A DNA stretch of 64,000 bases from CAIWHR01 sp963813415 (lineage in GTDB: Bacteria > Pseudomonadota > Gammaproteobacteria > Burkholderiales > Casimicrobiaceae): positions 1 through 64,000 of the forward strand of contig CAWEYW010000005.1 of assembly GCA_963813415.1 (NCBI GenBank), given 5' to 3'. This document shows positions 16,430 through 26,013 of the stretch, in pieces (the first letter of the stretch is position 1; every line of letters begins with the position of its first letter). A model generated the notes under the pieces. The model did not search any database, was not told the DNA's origin, and saw only the letters and a program-made list of their open reading frames with translations. A program made the position numbers and the translations under genes.

Positions 16430-17635
16430 TCAGGCGAGACGCAGCGCGTGGGTTCGGCGATACAGCATGAGCATCACCCATGCCGCGAAGCTGAACACCG
16501 CACCGGCGATGAACGTCGTCGCCGGACCATGCACGTCCCACAGCCATCCCGCCAGGGCGCTGGCGATCAGCAGGGCCACCCCCGAGATAAGATTGAAAAA
16601 CCCGAATGCCGTTCCACGCAAGTCCTCGGGCGCGGCCCCGGCGACGAGCGCCGCCAGCAATCCCTGCGTCATGCCCATATGCGCGCCCCAGAGAGCGCCG
16701 CCCGCGTACACCCCCCACGCACTGCTCGCGCGGGCGAGCACGATGTCCGCAACGATGAGTACGATCAGTCCGGCACCGAGCAGGCGCCCGCCGTGGCCAT
16801 GATCGGCGGCCGCACCTGCCGGATACGCGACCAGCGCATACACCAGCGACATGCAGACCATGACCCACGGTGCCTGCGCCACCGGCACGCCGACGCTCGT
16901 CGCGCGCAGGACGAGGAACGCCTCGGAGAACCGCGCGAGGGTGAGGATCCCCGCGAAACCCACGACCACCGCATAGTCGCGACCGAGCCGTCGCAACGCC
17001 GCCATCCGGATCGAAGCGCGTTTCTGGCCGCCCGCTGCGCTCGTGCGCGGCGGCTCCTCCACGCCGAGCACGAGCAGCAGCACGGCCAGGAATGCCGGAA
17101 TCACCGCGACCCAGAATGCGGCGCGGAAGTCGCTGCTGAAGTACGCCATGGCGCCCAGCGCGAGCAAGGGTCCGCCGAACCCGCCCACCGTGTCGAGCGC
17201 CTGGCGCAGGCCGAAGCTCGCGCCGCGGATCGCCGGTGGCGTGAGATCGGCGATCAAGGCATCGCGCGGCGCACCCCGGATGCCCTTGCCGACCCGATCG
17301 GCGAACCGCGCGGCGACGACCCAGCCGAGCGTCGGCGCCAGCGGGAAGACCAGTTTCGTCAACGCGGCAAGACCGTATCCCAGCACGACGAGCGGCTTGC
17401 GGCGCTGGAACATGTCGGACAGCACGCCGGAGAACATCTTGACGACGAGCGCCGTCGCCTCGGCGATGCCTTCGATGACGCCGATCGTGAGCGTGCTGGC
17501 GCCCAGTCCGACAGCGAGATACAGCGGCAGCAGCGCATGGATCAGCTCCGACGAGAGATCCATGCACATGCTCACCAGGCCGAGCGCCCATACACCGCGG
17601 GGAATGCGGGCCAGCCCGCGGCGGGGATGCTCCAT
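16430..17635 (-). CDS. major facilitator superfamily transporter
   Basis: A 401-aa MFS permease with about 12 membrane helices. The loop 2-3 motif is present as GVLSDMFQRRKPLVVLGYGLAA (about 70-91), followed by ARFADRVGKGIRGAPRDALIAD (about 110-131), typical of a subgroup of proteobacterial MFS proteins of unassigned substrate. The start at the ATG at 17635 was chosen because it leaves a 19-nt gap to the acid phosphatase gene upstream and a normal N-terminus. Probably co-transcribed behind the phosphatase. Substrate and direction are not deducible. Confidence 0.85.
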   Translation of the reverse strand: MEHPRRGLARIPRGVWALGLVSMCMDLSSELIHALLPLYLAVGLGASTLTIGVIEGIAEATALVVKMFSGVLSDMFQRRKPLVVLGYGLAALTKLVFPLAPTLGWVVAARFADRVGKGIRGAPRDALIADLTPPAIRGASFGLRQALDTVGGFGGPLLALGAMAYFSSDFRAAFWVAVIPAFLAVLLLVLGVEEPPRTSAAGGQKRASIRMAALRRLGRDYAVVVGFAGILTLARFSEAFLVLRATSVGVPVAQAPWVMVCMSLVYALVAYPAGAAADHGHGGRLLGAGLIVLIVADIVLARASSAWGVYAGGALWGAHMGMTQGLLAALVAGAAPEDLRGTAFGFFNLISGVALLIASALAGWLWDVHGPATTFIAGAVFSFAAWVMLMLYRRTHALRLA

Positions 17636-17654
17636 GCGCTCGGCGTGCGCAGCG

Positions 17655-19160
17655 TCAGCGCGAAAAGTCGAACGCAGCCGTGAGATCACCGGCCGCGGGA
17701 CGCACGCCGGGGAGGGGCTCGAGATCGAAGCGACGGGTGATGAATTTCAGGATCGACGTCGTGTCGTACATGGTGTGATCGATCACGCCGCGCTTCGCGA
17801 ATGGCGAGATGACGATCGCCGGAATGCGCGTGCCTGGCCCCCAGCGATCGCCCTTGGGCGGCGGTACGTGGTCCCAGAAGCCGCCGTTCTCGTCGTAGGT
17901 CACGATGATCGCCGTGCTCTGCCAAAGCGGGCTCGCCTTGACGCGGCCGACGAGCTCGGCGAGGTGCAGGTCGCCCTGCGCGACGTCGGTGTAGCTAGGA
18001 TGCTGGTTGAGCGTGCCTTGCGGCTTGTAGAAGACGACCTGCGGCAGCTCGCCCTTGTCGATGCCCGCGACGAGATCGCGGTAATCCTTGAGGTGTTGTT
18101 CGCGATCGGGCGTCCCGGGCGCGAACCGCGCGTAATAGTTGAACGGCTGGTGATGCGCCTGGAAGTTGGGCGCGCCCTGGTTGCCGTTATAGATCACCGC
18201 GCGCCTGGCTTCCGGCGGCTGCATCCCGTCCCGGGTCGCGGCGTCCCATGCCCCGGCATACCAGACCCACGAGATGCCCTTGGCCGAAAGCGTATCGCCG
18301 ATCGTCTTGCCGGTCTGCGGCGGCAGTGTGTGGCGCGCCGGATCGGTGAGCCGCGGGTCGCCACCCTTGGCGGGCGGCACCCGCGAAGGCTGGTACGGGG
18401 GCTGCGTCGTGTTGACCGACCAGCCGTCGGGCGTCACGTCGCCATCGAACGCCACGAGATCGCCATTCTGCGCACTGGGCGGGGAATCGGGCTTGCGCTT
18501 CAGCCATCCGTGCTCATCCACCTGGGCGCGCAGATTGGCCGGCGCGCGCTCGTCGCGTGGCGTGCACGCGCAGATGAGCCACTGGTGGTTGAGATACGAC
18601 CCGCCAAACGCCCCCATGAAGAAGTTGTCGGCGAGGACATAGTCCTTGGCCCATTGCCACATCTTCATGGCGGAGCCGTCGTAGTACCCCATCACGTAGC
18701 CGCCCGCATCCGAAATCGCCGCGAAGCGATCGTTGCGTCCGCCGTCGATCTGCTCGATGTTCTGGAAGTACTTGTGCACCGGGCTTCGCACCTGCTGCGT
18801 AAGGGGCAGGTTGAGTGGCGGCCCATCCAGCCGGAACGGCCGGTTCGGCATGCGGTGCGGAAAGGCGGGGTCGGGCTGCTTGCCCTTCCACGATGGTGGC
18901 AGCTCGGCCAGCGGCTTGCCGTCGCGATCGACCTGGGTGTACTGCTCCGGCGTGGCATTCGCGATGCCGTTCGCGCCGGGAAAGAGCCCGTACAGGTGGT
19001 CGAAACTGCGGTTCTCGGCGTAGATCACGACGATGTGCTGGATGCGCTCCAGCGAGGCGCGCTCGGGAGACGGCCCGGTGGCGCACCCGCCCAGCAGCAA
19101 CACCAACGCCACGGCACACGCCATCCCGGCGCGCGCGAGACCCTCCACTGTCTGCTTCAT
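17655..19160 (-). CDS. lipoprotein acid phosphatase/phosphoesterase (AcpA/phospholipase C family)
   Basis: A 501-aa phosphoesterase of the AcpA-type acid phosphatase group, related to non-haemolytic phospholipase C. It has a lipoprotein signal with lipobox LLGGC (about residues 22-27), so it is periplasmic or outer-membrane anchored. The catalytic start IQHIVVIYAENRSFDHLYG (about 40-58) carries the metal-binding Glu-Asn. Later conserved blocks are NHQWLICACTP (about 190-200), IIVTYDENGGFWDHVPPP (about 423-440) and GTRIPAIVISPFAKRGVIDHTMYDTTSILKFI in which the terminal metal-site residues lie. The start at the ATG at 19160 follows AAGGGGA. It probably releases phosphate from organic esters outside the cytoplasm. 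Confidence 0.88.
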   Translation of the reverse strand: MKQTVEGLARAGMACAVALVLLLGGCATGPSPERASLERIQHIVVIYAENRSFDHLYGLFPGANGIANATPEQYTQVDRDGKPLAELPPSWKGKQPDPAFPHRMPNRPFRLDGPPLNLPLTQQVRSPVHKYFQNIEQIDGGRNDRFAAISDAGGYVMGYYDGSAMKMWQWAKDYVLADNFFMGAFGGSYLNHQWLICACTPRDERAPANLRAQVDEHGWLKRKPDSPPSAQNGDLVAFDGDVTPDGWSVNTTQPPYQPSRVPPAKGGDPRLTDPARHTLPPQTGKTIGDTLSAKGISWVWYAGAWDAATRDGMQPPEARRAVIYNGNQGAPNFQAHHQPFNYYARFAPGTPDREQHLKDYRDLVAGIDKGELPQVVFYKPQGTLNQHPSYTDVAQGDLHLAELVGRVKASPLWQSTAIIVTYDENGGFWDHVPPPKGDRWGPGTRIPAIVISPFAKRGVIDHTMYDTTSILKFITRRFDLEPLPGVRPAAGDLTAAFDFSR

Positions 19161-19200
19161 TGCGTCCCCTTCCAGTCGCTGGTTGCGTGATGGGCAATGC

Positions 19201-19446
19201 TCACACCACGCCACAGCCTTCCGGCTTCAGCACGCGCGTGGTCGATGCCGGGTGTCGCGCGAGGGCGGCCGCGGGTCGTATCGGCCGGCGCACGAACTCG
19301 CCCCCGCAATTGGGACAGCGGCCGTGCAGGCGCTCTTCCGCGCAACCCACGCAGAACGTGCACTCGAACGAGCAGATGACCGCATCCCGCGATTCAGGCG
19401 GCAGGTCGCGGTCGCAGCATTCGCAGTTGGGCCTCAATTCCAGCAT
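19201..19446 (-). CDS. DUF1272 zinc-ribbon-like small protein
   Basis: An 81-aa protein matching DUF1272. It has eight cysteines in pairs: CECC (about 8-11), CSFECTFCVGC (about 25-35) and CPNCGGEF (about 44-51), strongly suggesting zinc binding. The typical start MLELRPNCECCDRDLPP is present. Function unknown. It lies between the M14 carboxypeptidase (12 nt) and the acid phosphatase (40 nt) on the same strand, so the three and the MFS gene may be one transcript. Confidence 0.88.
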   Translation of the reverse strand: MLELRPNCECCDRDLPPESRDAVICSFECTFCVGCAEERLHGRCPNCGGEFVRRPIRPAAALARHPASTTRVLKPEGCGVV

Positions 19447-19458
19447 CGCACCCCTCCG

Positions 19459-21144
19459 TCAGGACAACGTCACACTTGCGCGCACGGTGCCGGCACGGTC
19501 GTGGCGCGCGACGATCTGCACCAGAGCGCCGCGCGGGCCGCGCACGATCCATTCGATCTTCGCGCGATCGTCCGTGACGGCGTAATCCGGCCAGAACGAT
19601 ACGCCCGTGTGCTTGTACGCCTTGCCTTCGAGCTGCCCCGCGTCGACACGCCGCTTGCCCTGCAGCATCGTCGCCCCAGCCGGAAGCTCGATGTCGACCA
19701 TCACCCCGCGCACGACCTTGCGTTCCAGCGCACGCTTCGAGACGTAGCTCGGAAGCCAGCCCGTGTTCTGCACCACGAACGTGATCTTCCAGGTGTCCGC
19801 GGCGAGCGCCTGCGCACCCGCGTGCAGCAGCTCGAGACGCGGCGAGGTCAGTGCCTGCCAGAGCAGCCAGCGGGGAAAGCGCGCGAGCTCGCGTTCCAGC
19901 AGCGGCAGGGGCGGATTGGAGAACGCGTGGAACCGATCCCACCCGCCGATCTCGATGTCGCCGAGCTGCGGGTGCCGGAACGGCTTCCAGCCGGCGTGCG
20001 CGGCGCCGCCGAGGGTGGTGCGGTTCCATTCGTAGAGCTTGAGATCATCGTCCGGCGAATGGTCGCGAAACCAGTCGATGTAGTCGTACTTGTCGATGCC
20101 GGCTTCGCGCATCGGGCTCCAGATCTCCACCACCCAGCTGAACAGGCCGAGATGCTCGTAGATCCAGTCGAACGTGCCGCCGATCACGCTCTTCGGGTGA
20201 TAGCGGAACTCGTGATAGACGGAGATCGCCGGGTAGCCCGTGAGCTCGGTCCCCTTGGCACCGGCAGACTGGTAGAACCACAGGTCCTCGGCGTGCATCT
20301 CGGTGTCGGGAAGATGCTCGAACGGCCGCAGCAGCACGCCGCTCCAGGTATGGAACGTCGTGCCCGCAGTGATGTTGGGATGGCTCGTGATGAACGCGAC
20401 CACCGCCCGCACCTCCGGCTCGGACGTCGGATAGGGGCCGGCGCCCTGCTGCTCGAATTCCTGCCGCCAGTTGGCGGGAAAGTTGCGGTTGAGATCGAGA
20501 CCGTGGCGCGGCTTCTTGATGCGCAGCGTGAAGCCGTCGTAATCCTCGAGCGTGCCTTCGGGCAGGATGCGGTAGTACGCCCCGCCCGTTTCGATGGGGT
20601 CGCGGCGGATCATGAGCGCCGGCGCCTGTGGATGCGCCTTCCACAATCCATTCGGATCGGGGATGCGCAGCTGCAGGATGCGACCGTTGCCGTCGATGTC
20701 CTCGACGGTGAGGCCCTCGATCTCCTCCTCGTCGTACGGGTACGGCCGGGTGCTGGAACGCACCCACCGTGGCTTCTCCGCCAGTGCCAATTCGGCGCCG
20801 TCGGGATTGATGCGCGGACACACGTAGAACGCCCGCGTGTCGAGCGCCCGCGTGATCTCGGGATCGTTGCCGTACCCCTTCAGCAGCGTATCGATGAAAT
20901 AGAGATTCGCTGCCGAGGCGGCGACTTCGGTTGCATGGATGTTGCCGTCGACCCAGAAGGCCGGCTTCTCGGCGGCGGGCCCGGTGGCGGCATTGGTGAG
21001 GGCCAGCACCCAGAGGTCGCGTCCCTCGTGGCTCGTGCCGATCGATTGCAGCTTCACGAGATCGGGATGGTCGGCCGCGAGCTGCTGCAGCAGCGCGCTC
21101 AGTTCTTCGTAGCGGTAGAAGCGATCGAAAGCAAGGGCGGGCAT
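19459..21144 (-). CDS. M14-family zinc carboxypeptidase
   Basis: A 561-aa M14 metallopeptidase expected to remove C-terminal residues from peptides or murein-type substrates. Zinc ligands are His70 and Glu73 (DGNIHATEVAAS) and a later His in GTTFHTWSG; the catalytic Glu is in WVVEIWSPM. The substrate-carboxylate site is GLDLNRNFPANW (Arg in LNRNFP). There is no signal peptide with the ATG at 21144; upstream in-frame sequence reaches 21222 and is mildly hydrophobic, so a longer secreted form cannot be excluded. The C-terminal 130 residues form a beta-rich extra domain. It is divergent from dnaE2. Confidence 0.88.
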   Translation of the reverse strand: MPALAFDRFYRYEELSALLQQLAADHPDLVKLQSIGTSHEGRDLWVLALTNAATGPAAEKPAFWVDGNIHATEVAASAANLYFIDTLLKGYGNDPEITRALDTRAFYVCPRINPDGAELALAEKPRWVRSSTRPYPYDEEEIEGLTVEDIDGNGRILQLRIPDPNGLWKAHPQAPALMIRRDPIETGGAYYRILPEGTLEDYDGFTLRIKKPRHGLDLNRNFPANWRQEFEQQGAGPYPTSEPEVRAVVAFITSHPNITAGTTFHTWSGVLLRPFEHLPDTEMHAEDLWFYQSAGAKGTELTGYPAISVYHEFRYHPKSVIGGTFDWIYEHLGLFSWVVEIWSPMREAGIDKYDYIDWFRDHSPDDDLKLYEWNRTTLGGAAHAGWKPFRHPQLGDIEIGGWDRFHAFSNPPLPLLERELARFPRWLLWQALTSPRLELLHAGAQALAADTWKITFVVQNTGWLPSYVSKRALERKVVRGVMVDIELPAGATMLQGKRRVDAGQLEGKAYKHTGVSFWPDYAVTDDRAKIEWIVRGPRGALVQIVARHDRAGTVRASVTLS

Positions 21145-21278
21145 GGCACGGCGCAAAGCAACGCAAAGTGAAGTGAAACGGGATAAAGCGCAAAGCGCCG
21201 AGTGTCGGGGTACCTGCCGCATGCGTCAAGCAACCGCGGTTGCGGCACGTTAAGCGTCGCTCCGCAGCGGCGTATCGC

Positions 21279-21297
21279 ATACCGTATATTCATGCGG
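21279..21297 (-). promoter_or_regulatory. candidate LexA operator (copy 2, dnaE2)
   Basis: ATACCGTATATnnATGCGG, the exact reverse complement of the element in front of lexA at all 17 defined positions, ends 17 bp before the dnaE2 ATG. It also overlaps a possible -10 (TATATT, 21285-21290). A wider dyad GTATCGCAT...ATGCGGTAC (21272-21300) surrounds it. Confidence 0.65.
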
Positions 21298-21314
21298 TAC
21301 TCGTAGCCACCGCC

Positions 21315-24300
21315 ATGCTCCCCGATTACGCCGAGCTGCATTGCCTGTCCAATTTCTCGTTCCTGCGGGGTGCATCGCATCCGGAGGAGCTGGTCGAGCG
21401 CGCGCACGGTCTCGGCTACCGCGCGCTGGCAATCACCGACGAGTGCTCGGTGGCGGGCGCGGTGCGGGCGCACCTCGCCGCCAAAGAATGCGGCCTGGCG
21501 CTCGTCATCGGCAGTGAGTTCACGCTGGCCGATGGCCTGCGCCTCGTGCTGCTGGTCACCGATCGCGAGAGCTACGGCAACCTCTGCCAGCTCATCACCC
21601 GCGGCCGGCGCAGCGCGGCGAAGGGTACGTATCGTCTCGCACGCGAGGATGTCATGGCGCTCGCCGACGGCTTGCTGGCGTTGTGGATACCACCGGCGGC
21701 ACCGGGCGAGCAGGACGACGATGCCATTGCCGAGGGTCACTGGGTGCGCAGCACGTTCGGCGATCGTGCCTGGCTTGCCGCCGGACTGTTCGCCCGGGCA
21801 CAGGATCACGCGCGCATCGCGCGGTTCACGAGGCTCGGCACGGCGACTGGATTGCCAGTCATCGCATCCGGCGACGTGCACATGCACGTGCGCGCCCGCC
21901 GGCCGCTGCAGGACACCGTGACGGCGATCCGCCTGCGCAAGCCGCTCGCCGAATGCGGCTATGCGCTGTTCCCCAACGGTGAGCGATTCCTGCGCTCGCG
22001 CGGTCGCCTCGGTGCCGTCTATCCCGGCGAGTGGCTCGCCGAAACCGTGCGTGTCGCGGAGCGCTGCACGTTCGCGCTGGACAGCCTGCGCTACGAATAT
22101 CCCGAGGAGATCGTGCCCGCCGGCGCCACGCCGGCGTCGCATTTGCGCGCGCTGGTCGAAGCCGGCCTCGCACGCCGCTTCGGCGCCCCGGAACGCGTGG
22201 GCGCCGCGGTGCGCGCCTTGATCGAGCACGAGCTCGCGCTGATCAGCGAGCTCGGCTACGAGCCCTACTTCCTCACCGTGCACGACATCGTCGCGTTTGC
22301 GCGCAGCAAGGAGATCCTGTGCCAGGGCCGCGGTTCGGCCGCGAACTCCGCGGTGTGCTATGCACTGGGCATCACCGAGGTCGATCCGTCGCGCATGAAC
22401 ATGCTGTTCGAGCGCTTCATCTCGCGCGAGCGCAACGAGCCGCCCGACATCGATGTCGACTTCGAGCACGAGCGGCGCGAGGAAGTGATGCAGTACGTCT
22501 ACGGCAGATACGGGCGCGATCGCGCCGCGCTGGCCGCGACTCTCATCACCTATCGTCCGAAGAGCGCCGTGCGTGATGTCGGCAAGGCGCTCGGCCTCGA
22601 GCTCGCGCAGGTCGATCGCCTCGCCGGCGTGCTGAGCTGGTGGGAAGGCGGGATACACGAAAAAGCACACGCCGCCGGCTCGGGGCGGCCCGTCGCCAGC
22701 GGCGTAGTCGCTCCCGAGCGCATCCGCGAAGCGGGCTTCGATCCCGGCAATCCCGTGATCCTGCGCCTGGTCGCGATCGCCAACGAGCTGCTCGGATTTC
22801 CGCGCCATCTGTCGCAGCACGTCGGCGGCTTCGTGATCGCGCGCGGCCTGCTGGAGCGCATGGTGCCGGTCGAGAACGCCGCGATGGCGGCGCGCACCGT
22901 CATCCAATGGGACAAGGACGATCTCGATGCGCTCGGACTGCTCAAGGTCGACTGTCTCGCGCTCGGCATGCTCACGGCGATACGCAAGGCCCTCGATCTC
23001 GTGGGCGCCTTCCGCGGCCGCACCCTGCGCATGCAGGACATCCCCGCCGAGGACCCGGCGGTGTACGCGATGGCCTGCAACGCCGACACCACCGGTGTGT
23101 TCCAGATCGAATCGCGCGCGCAGCAGGCGATGCTCCCGCGCCTCAAGCCGGCCTGCTTCTACGATCTCGTGATCGAGGTGGCGATCGTGCGTCCGGGACC
23201 CATCCAGGGCGGCATGATCCATCCGTACCTGCGCCGTCGCCAGGGACTCGAGCCCGTCACCTATCCCAGCGCGGATGTGAAGGGCGTCCTCGAGCGCACG
23301 CTCGGCGTGCCGATCTTCCAGGAACAGGTCATGCAGCTCGCCATCGTCGCCGCGGGATTTTCCCCGGGCGAGGCGGACCAGCTGCGCCGGTCCATGGCGG
23401 CGTGGCGCCGCCGCGGTGCGCTCGACAAGTTCGAGACGCGGCTCGTGGAGGGCATGCGGGCGCGCGGTTACGCAGAAACGTTCGCCCGCCAGGTCTGCGA
23501 GCAGATCCAGGGCTTCGGCGAGTACGGCTTCCCGGAATCGCATTCGGCGTCGTTCGCGCTGCTGGTGTACGTGTCGGCATGGCTGAAGCGCCACGAGCCG
23601 GCTGCGTTCTGCGCGGCATTGATCAACTCGCAGCCGATGGGTTTCTATGCGCCGGCCCAGCTCGTGCTCGATGCGCGCCGGCATGGCGTGGACGTGCGGG
23701 CTGCGGACGTCACGGTGAGCGACTGGGACTGCACGCTCGAACGCGATGCGTCGCCCTCGTCGGCCGATGACGCCACACCGCGCCTGCGCCTCGGCTTGCG
23801 TCTCGTCGCCGGGCTCTCCGAAGCGGGTGCGCAGCGCATCATGGCGGCACGGCAGCAGGCGACGTTCGTGGACGTCGCCGACCTCGCGCGGCGCGCGGCG
23901 CTGGACCGGCGCGATCTCAATCGCCTGGCCGACGCCGGCGCGCTCGTTACGCTGGCCGGCCACCGTTACGGCGCCGTATGGGATGTTGCGGGCGTGGAGC
24001 GCCTGCCAGCGCTGCTGCAGGGGAGCGACTTCGATGAAGCACGCCCTGCCCTGCCGGCACCGACCGAAGGCCAGGATATCCGTGCCGACTATCGCAGTCT
24101 CGGCCTCACGTTGCGCCGCCATCCGGTTGCGCTGCTGCGACCACGGCTGCAGCGCCTGCGCATGGTGGATGCACGCACGCTGGCAGCAACGCCGCACGGC
24201 CGGCTGGTGCGGGTGGCCGGCCTCGTGATAGGCCGGCAGCGGCCGGACACCGCCAGCGGCGTGATCTTCGTGACCCTCGAGGATGAATGCGGCGCCATCA

Positions 24301-24483
24301 ACGTCATCGTCTGGCGCGATCTGTCCGACCGGCAGCGGCGCGAGCTGCTCGAGCTCGCGTCTCATGGGCGTGTACGGCACCGTCGAGCGCGAAGGCAGTG
24401 TGGTGCACGTCGTCGCCGGGCGTCTGGTGGATCTTTCCGCCCTGCTCGGCGAGCTGCAGGTCCGCTCGCGCGACTTTCATTGA
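21315..24483 (+). CDS. dnaE2: DnaE2 error-prone DNA polymerase III alpha subunit, with a frameshift near the 3' end
   Basis: The polymerase of the ImuABC/DnaE2 mutasome, about 1055 aa. The N-terminal PHP domain starts YAELHCLSNFSFLRGASHP. The polymerase core has CQGRGSAANSAVCYALGIT and the catalytic aspartates in PPDIDVDFEHERREEV; a later block is GVFQIESRAQQAMLPRLKP, and the C-terminal OB fold includes GVIFVTLEDECGAINVIVW. The frame is intact to about 24360 (RRELLELA). The conserved ending LMGVYGTVEREG...SRDFH then continues in the +1 frame to the stop at 24481-24483. Without correction, translation runs on to 24512 with a non-homologous tail. One extra base near 24358-24362 explains it. A LexA-type element precedes the gene. 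Confidence 0.9.
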
Positions 24484-24585
24484 CGCCGGCCTGCGCTCTG
24501 CCCATGCCGTAAGCTGTGCACCACGGCCCCGACCAACCGGTGCGGCCCTGCGTCGAGCAGGGCCGCATCTTCACGCGGAGGATGC

Positions 24586-26013
24586 TTGGCAAGACCCGAG
24601 TTCGACCTCGTCGTCATCGGCGGCGGTGCGGGCGGCCTGGTGGTCGCGGCCGGTGGCGCGGCGCTCGGCGCGAGAGTGGCGCTGGTCGAGAAGCATCGGC
24701 TCGGCGGCGACTGCCTGTGGACCGGATGCGTGCCCTCCAAGGCCCTGCTGAAGTCCGCACGCATTGCCTACCAGATGCGCGAAGCCGCGCGCTGGGGCCT
24801 GCACGCCGTCGACCCGCGGCCCGATTTGCCCCGCGTGATGGGGCACGTTGCCGACGTCATCACCGGCATTGCGCCGCACGACAGCCCGGAGCGCTTCCGC
24901 GCCCTCGGCGTGGAGGTCATCCTCGGCGCAGGTCATTTCGTCTCGCCACGCGCCTTCGTCGTGGGCGGCCGTACCCTCACCGCGCGTGCCTTCGTGCTCG
25001 CCACCGGCTCGCGCCCGGCCCTGCCTGCGATTCCCGGGCTCGACACCGTGCCATTGCTCACGAGCGAGAACGTGTTCGAGTTGCGCGAGCCCGTGCCCGC
25101 GCTTTTGATCATCGGTGCCGGGCCGATCGGCTGCGAGTTCGCCCAAGCGTTCCAGCGCCTCGGAAGCAAGGTCACGGTGCTCGACATCGCCTCGCAGATC
25201 CTGCCGGGCGAGGACGCCGATCTCGCGGCGGAGCTCCAGGTCCTGCTGGCCGGGGAAGGCGTGCGCTTCCTTCTGGAAAGCAACGTGACCGCCCTGCGCC
25301 GTGCGGCCGACGGCATCGAGTGCGATACGAGCGGACCCCGGCAGACGCAAACGCTGCGCGCGTCGCATCTCCTGCTGGCCGCGGGGCGCACGGCGAACCT
25401 GGAAACGCTCGAGCTCGGTGCCGCCAACGTCACGGTGCGCGAAGGCAGGCTCGTGCTCGATGCCACGCTGCGCACGACCAACCGACGCATCTTCGCCATC
25501 GGGGATGTCACCGGCGGACTCCAGTTCACGCATGTCGCGGAGCAGCACGCGGGGATCGTCCTGCGCCAGGCGCTCTTTCGTTCGCGCTGGAGCAAACCGT
25601 CGGCCGTCATTCCGTGGTGCACGTTCACCGACCCCGAGCTCGCACGCGTCGGCCTGTCCGAAACGGAGGCGCGCGCCGGCAAGGTCGCACACCAGGTGTA
25701 TCGGTTCGCGATCAGCGGGAACGATCGCGCGCAGGCCGAAGGCGAAACCGCCGGCATGGCGAAGCTCGTCACCGACCGTACGGGTCGCATCCTCGGTGCC
25801 GCGATTCTGGGCCCGCATGCGGGCGAATTGATCGCCGAGTACACCTTGGCGATCCAGCAGGGCCTCCGCGCAAGCGCGATCTCGGCCGCGGTGCATGCGT
25901 ATCCGACGTGGGCGCAGTCCAATCGTCGCGTCGCCGACCAGCGCCTGCACGCCGCATTGACGCCCGGCCGACGCGCGTGGCTCAAGCGGCTGCTGCGATT
26001 GCGCGGCGCATGA
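24586..26013 (+). CDS. mercuric-reductase-like FAD-dependent disulfide oxidoreductase
   Basis: A 475-aa class I pyridine nucleotide-disulfide oxidoreductase. The FAD site is VVIGGGAGGLVVAAGGAALGA (9-29), with redox cysteines Cys43 and Cys48 (GGDCLWTGCVPSKALL), a NAD(P)H site IIGAGPIGCEFAQAFQRLG (about 174-192) and FAD-binding RRIFAIGDVTGG. At the C-terminus, where lipoamide dehydrogenases have HPT...E, this protein reads HAYPTWAQ, so the His-Glu pair is absent. It also lacks the extra C-terminal cysteines of true MerA. The start is a TTG at 24586 with GGAGG 5 nt upstream. A TVP38 membrane gene overlaps its stop, the usual neighbour or fusion partner of this subgroup. The substrate is unknown. 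Confidence 0.85.
   Translation: MARPEFDLVVIGGGAGGLVVAAGGAALGARVALVEKHRLGGDCLWTGCVPSKALLKSARIAYQMREAARWGLHAVDPRPDLPRVMGHVADVITGIAPHDSPERFRALGVEVILGAGHFVSPRAFVVGGRTLTARAFVLATGSRPALPAIPGLDTVPLLTSENVFELREPVPALLIIGAGPIGCEFAQAFQRLGSKVTVLDIASQILPGEDADLAAELQVLLAGEGVRFLLESNVTALRRAADGIECDTSGPRQTQTLRASHLLLAAGRTANLETLELGAANVTVREGRLVLDATLRTTNRRIFAIGDVTGGLQFTHVAEQHAGIVLRQALFRSRWSKPSAVIPWCTFTDPELARVGLSETEARAGKVAHQVYRFAISGNDRAQAEGETAGMAKLVTDRTGRILGAAILGPHAGELIAEYTLAIQQGLRASAISAAVHAYPTWAQSNRRVADQRLHAALTPGRRAWLKRLLRLRGA

Noticed and set aside
17043..19190. A 715-codon open frame on the + strand opposite the MFS and phosphatase genes
   Set aside because: Antisense of two recognisable genes in one frame; Arg/Pro-rich and featureless.
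21099..24380. A 1093-codon open frame on the - strand opposite dnaE2
   Set aside because: Antisense shadow of a well-conserved polymerase; no recognisable motif and no ribosome site.
24484..24512. Extension of dnaE2 to the stop at 24512
   Set aside because: The residues after the shift point are Arg/Ala-rich and unlike DnaE2; the homologous ending is in the +1 frame with a stop at 24483.
24586..26013. True mercuric reductase
   Set aside because: No C-terminal cysteine pair and no mer genes nearby.
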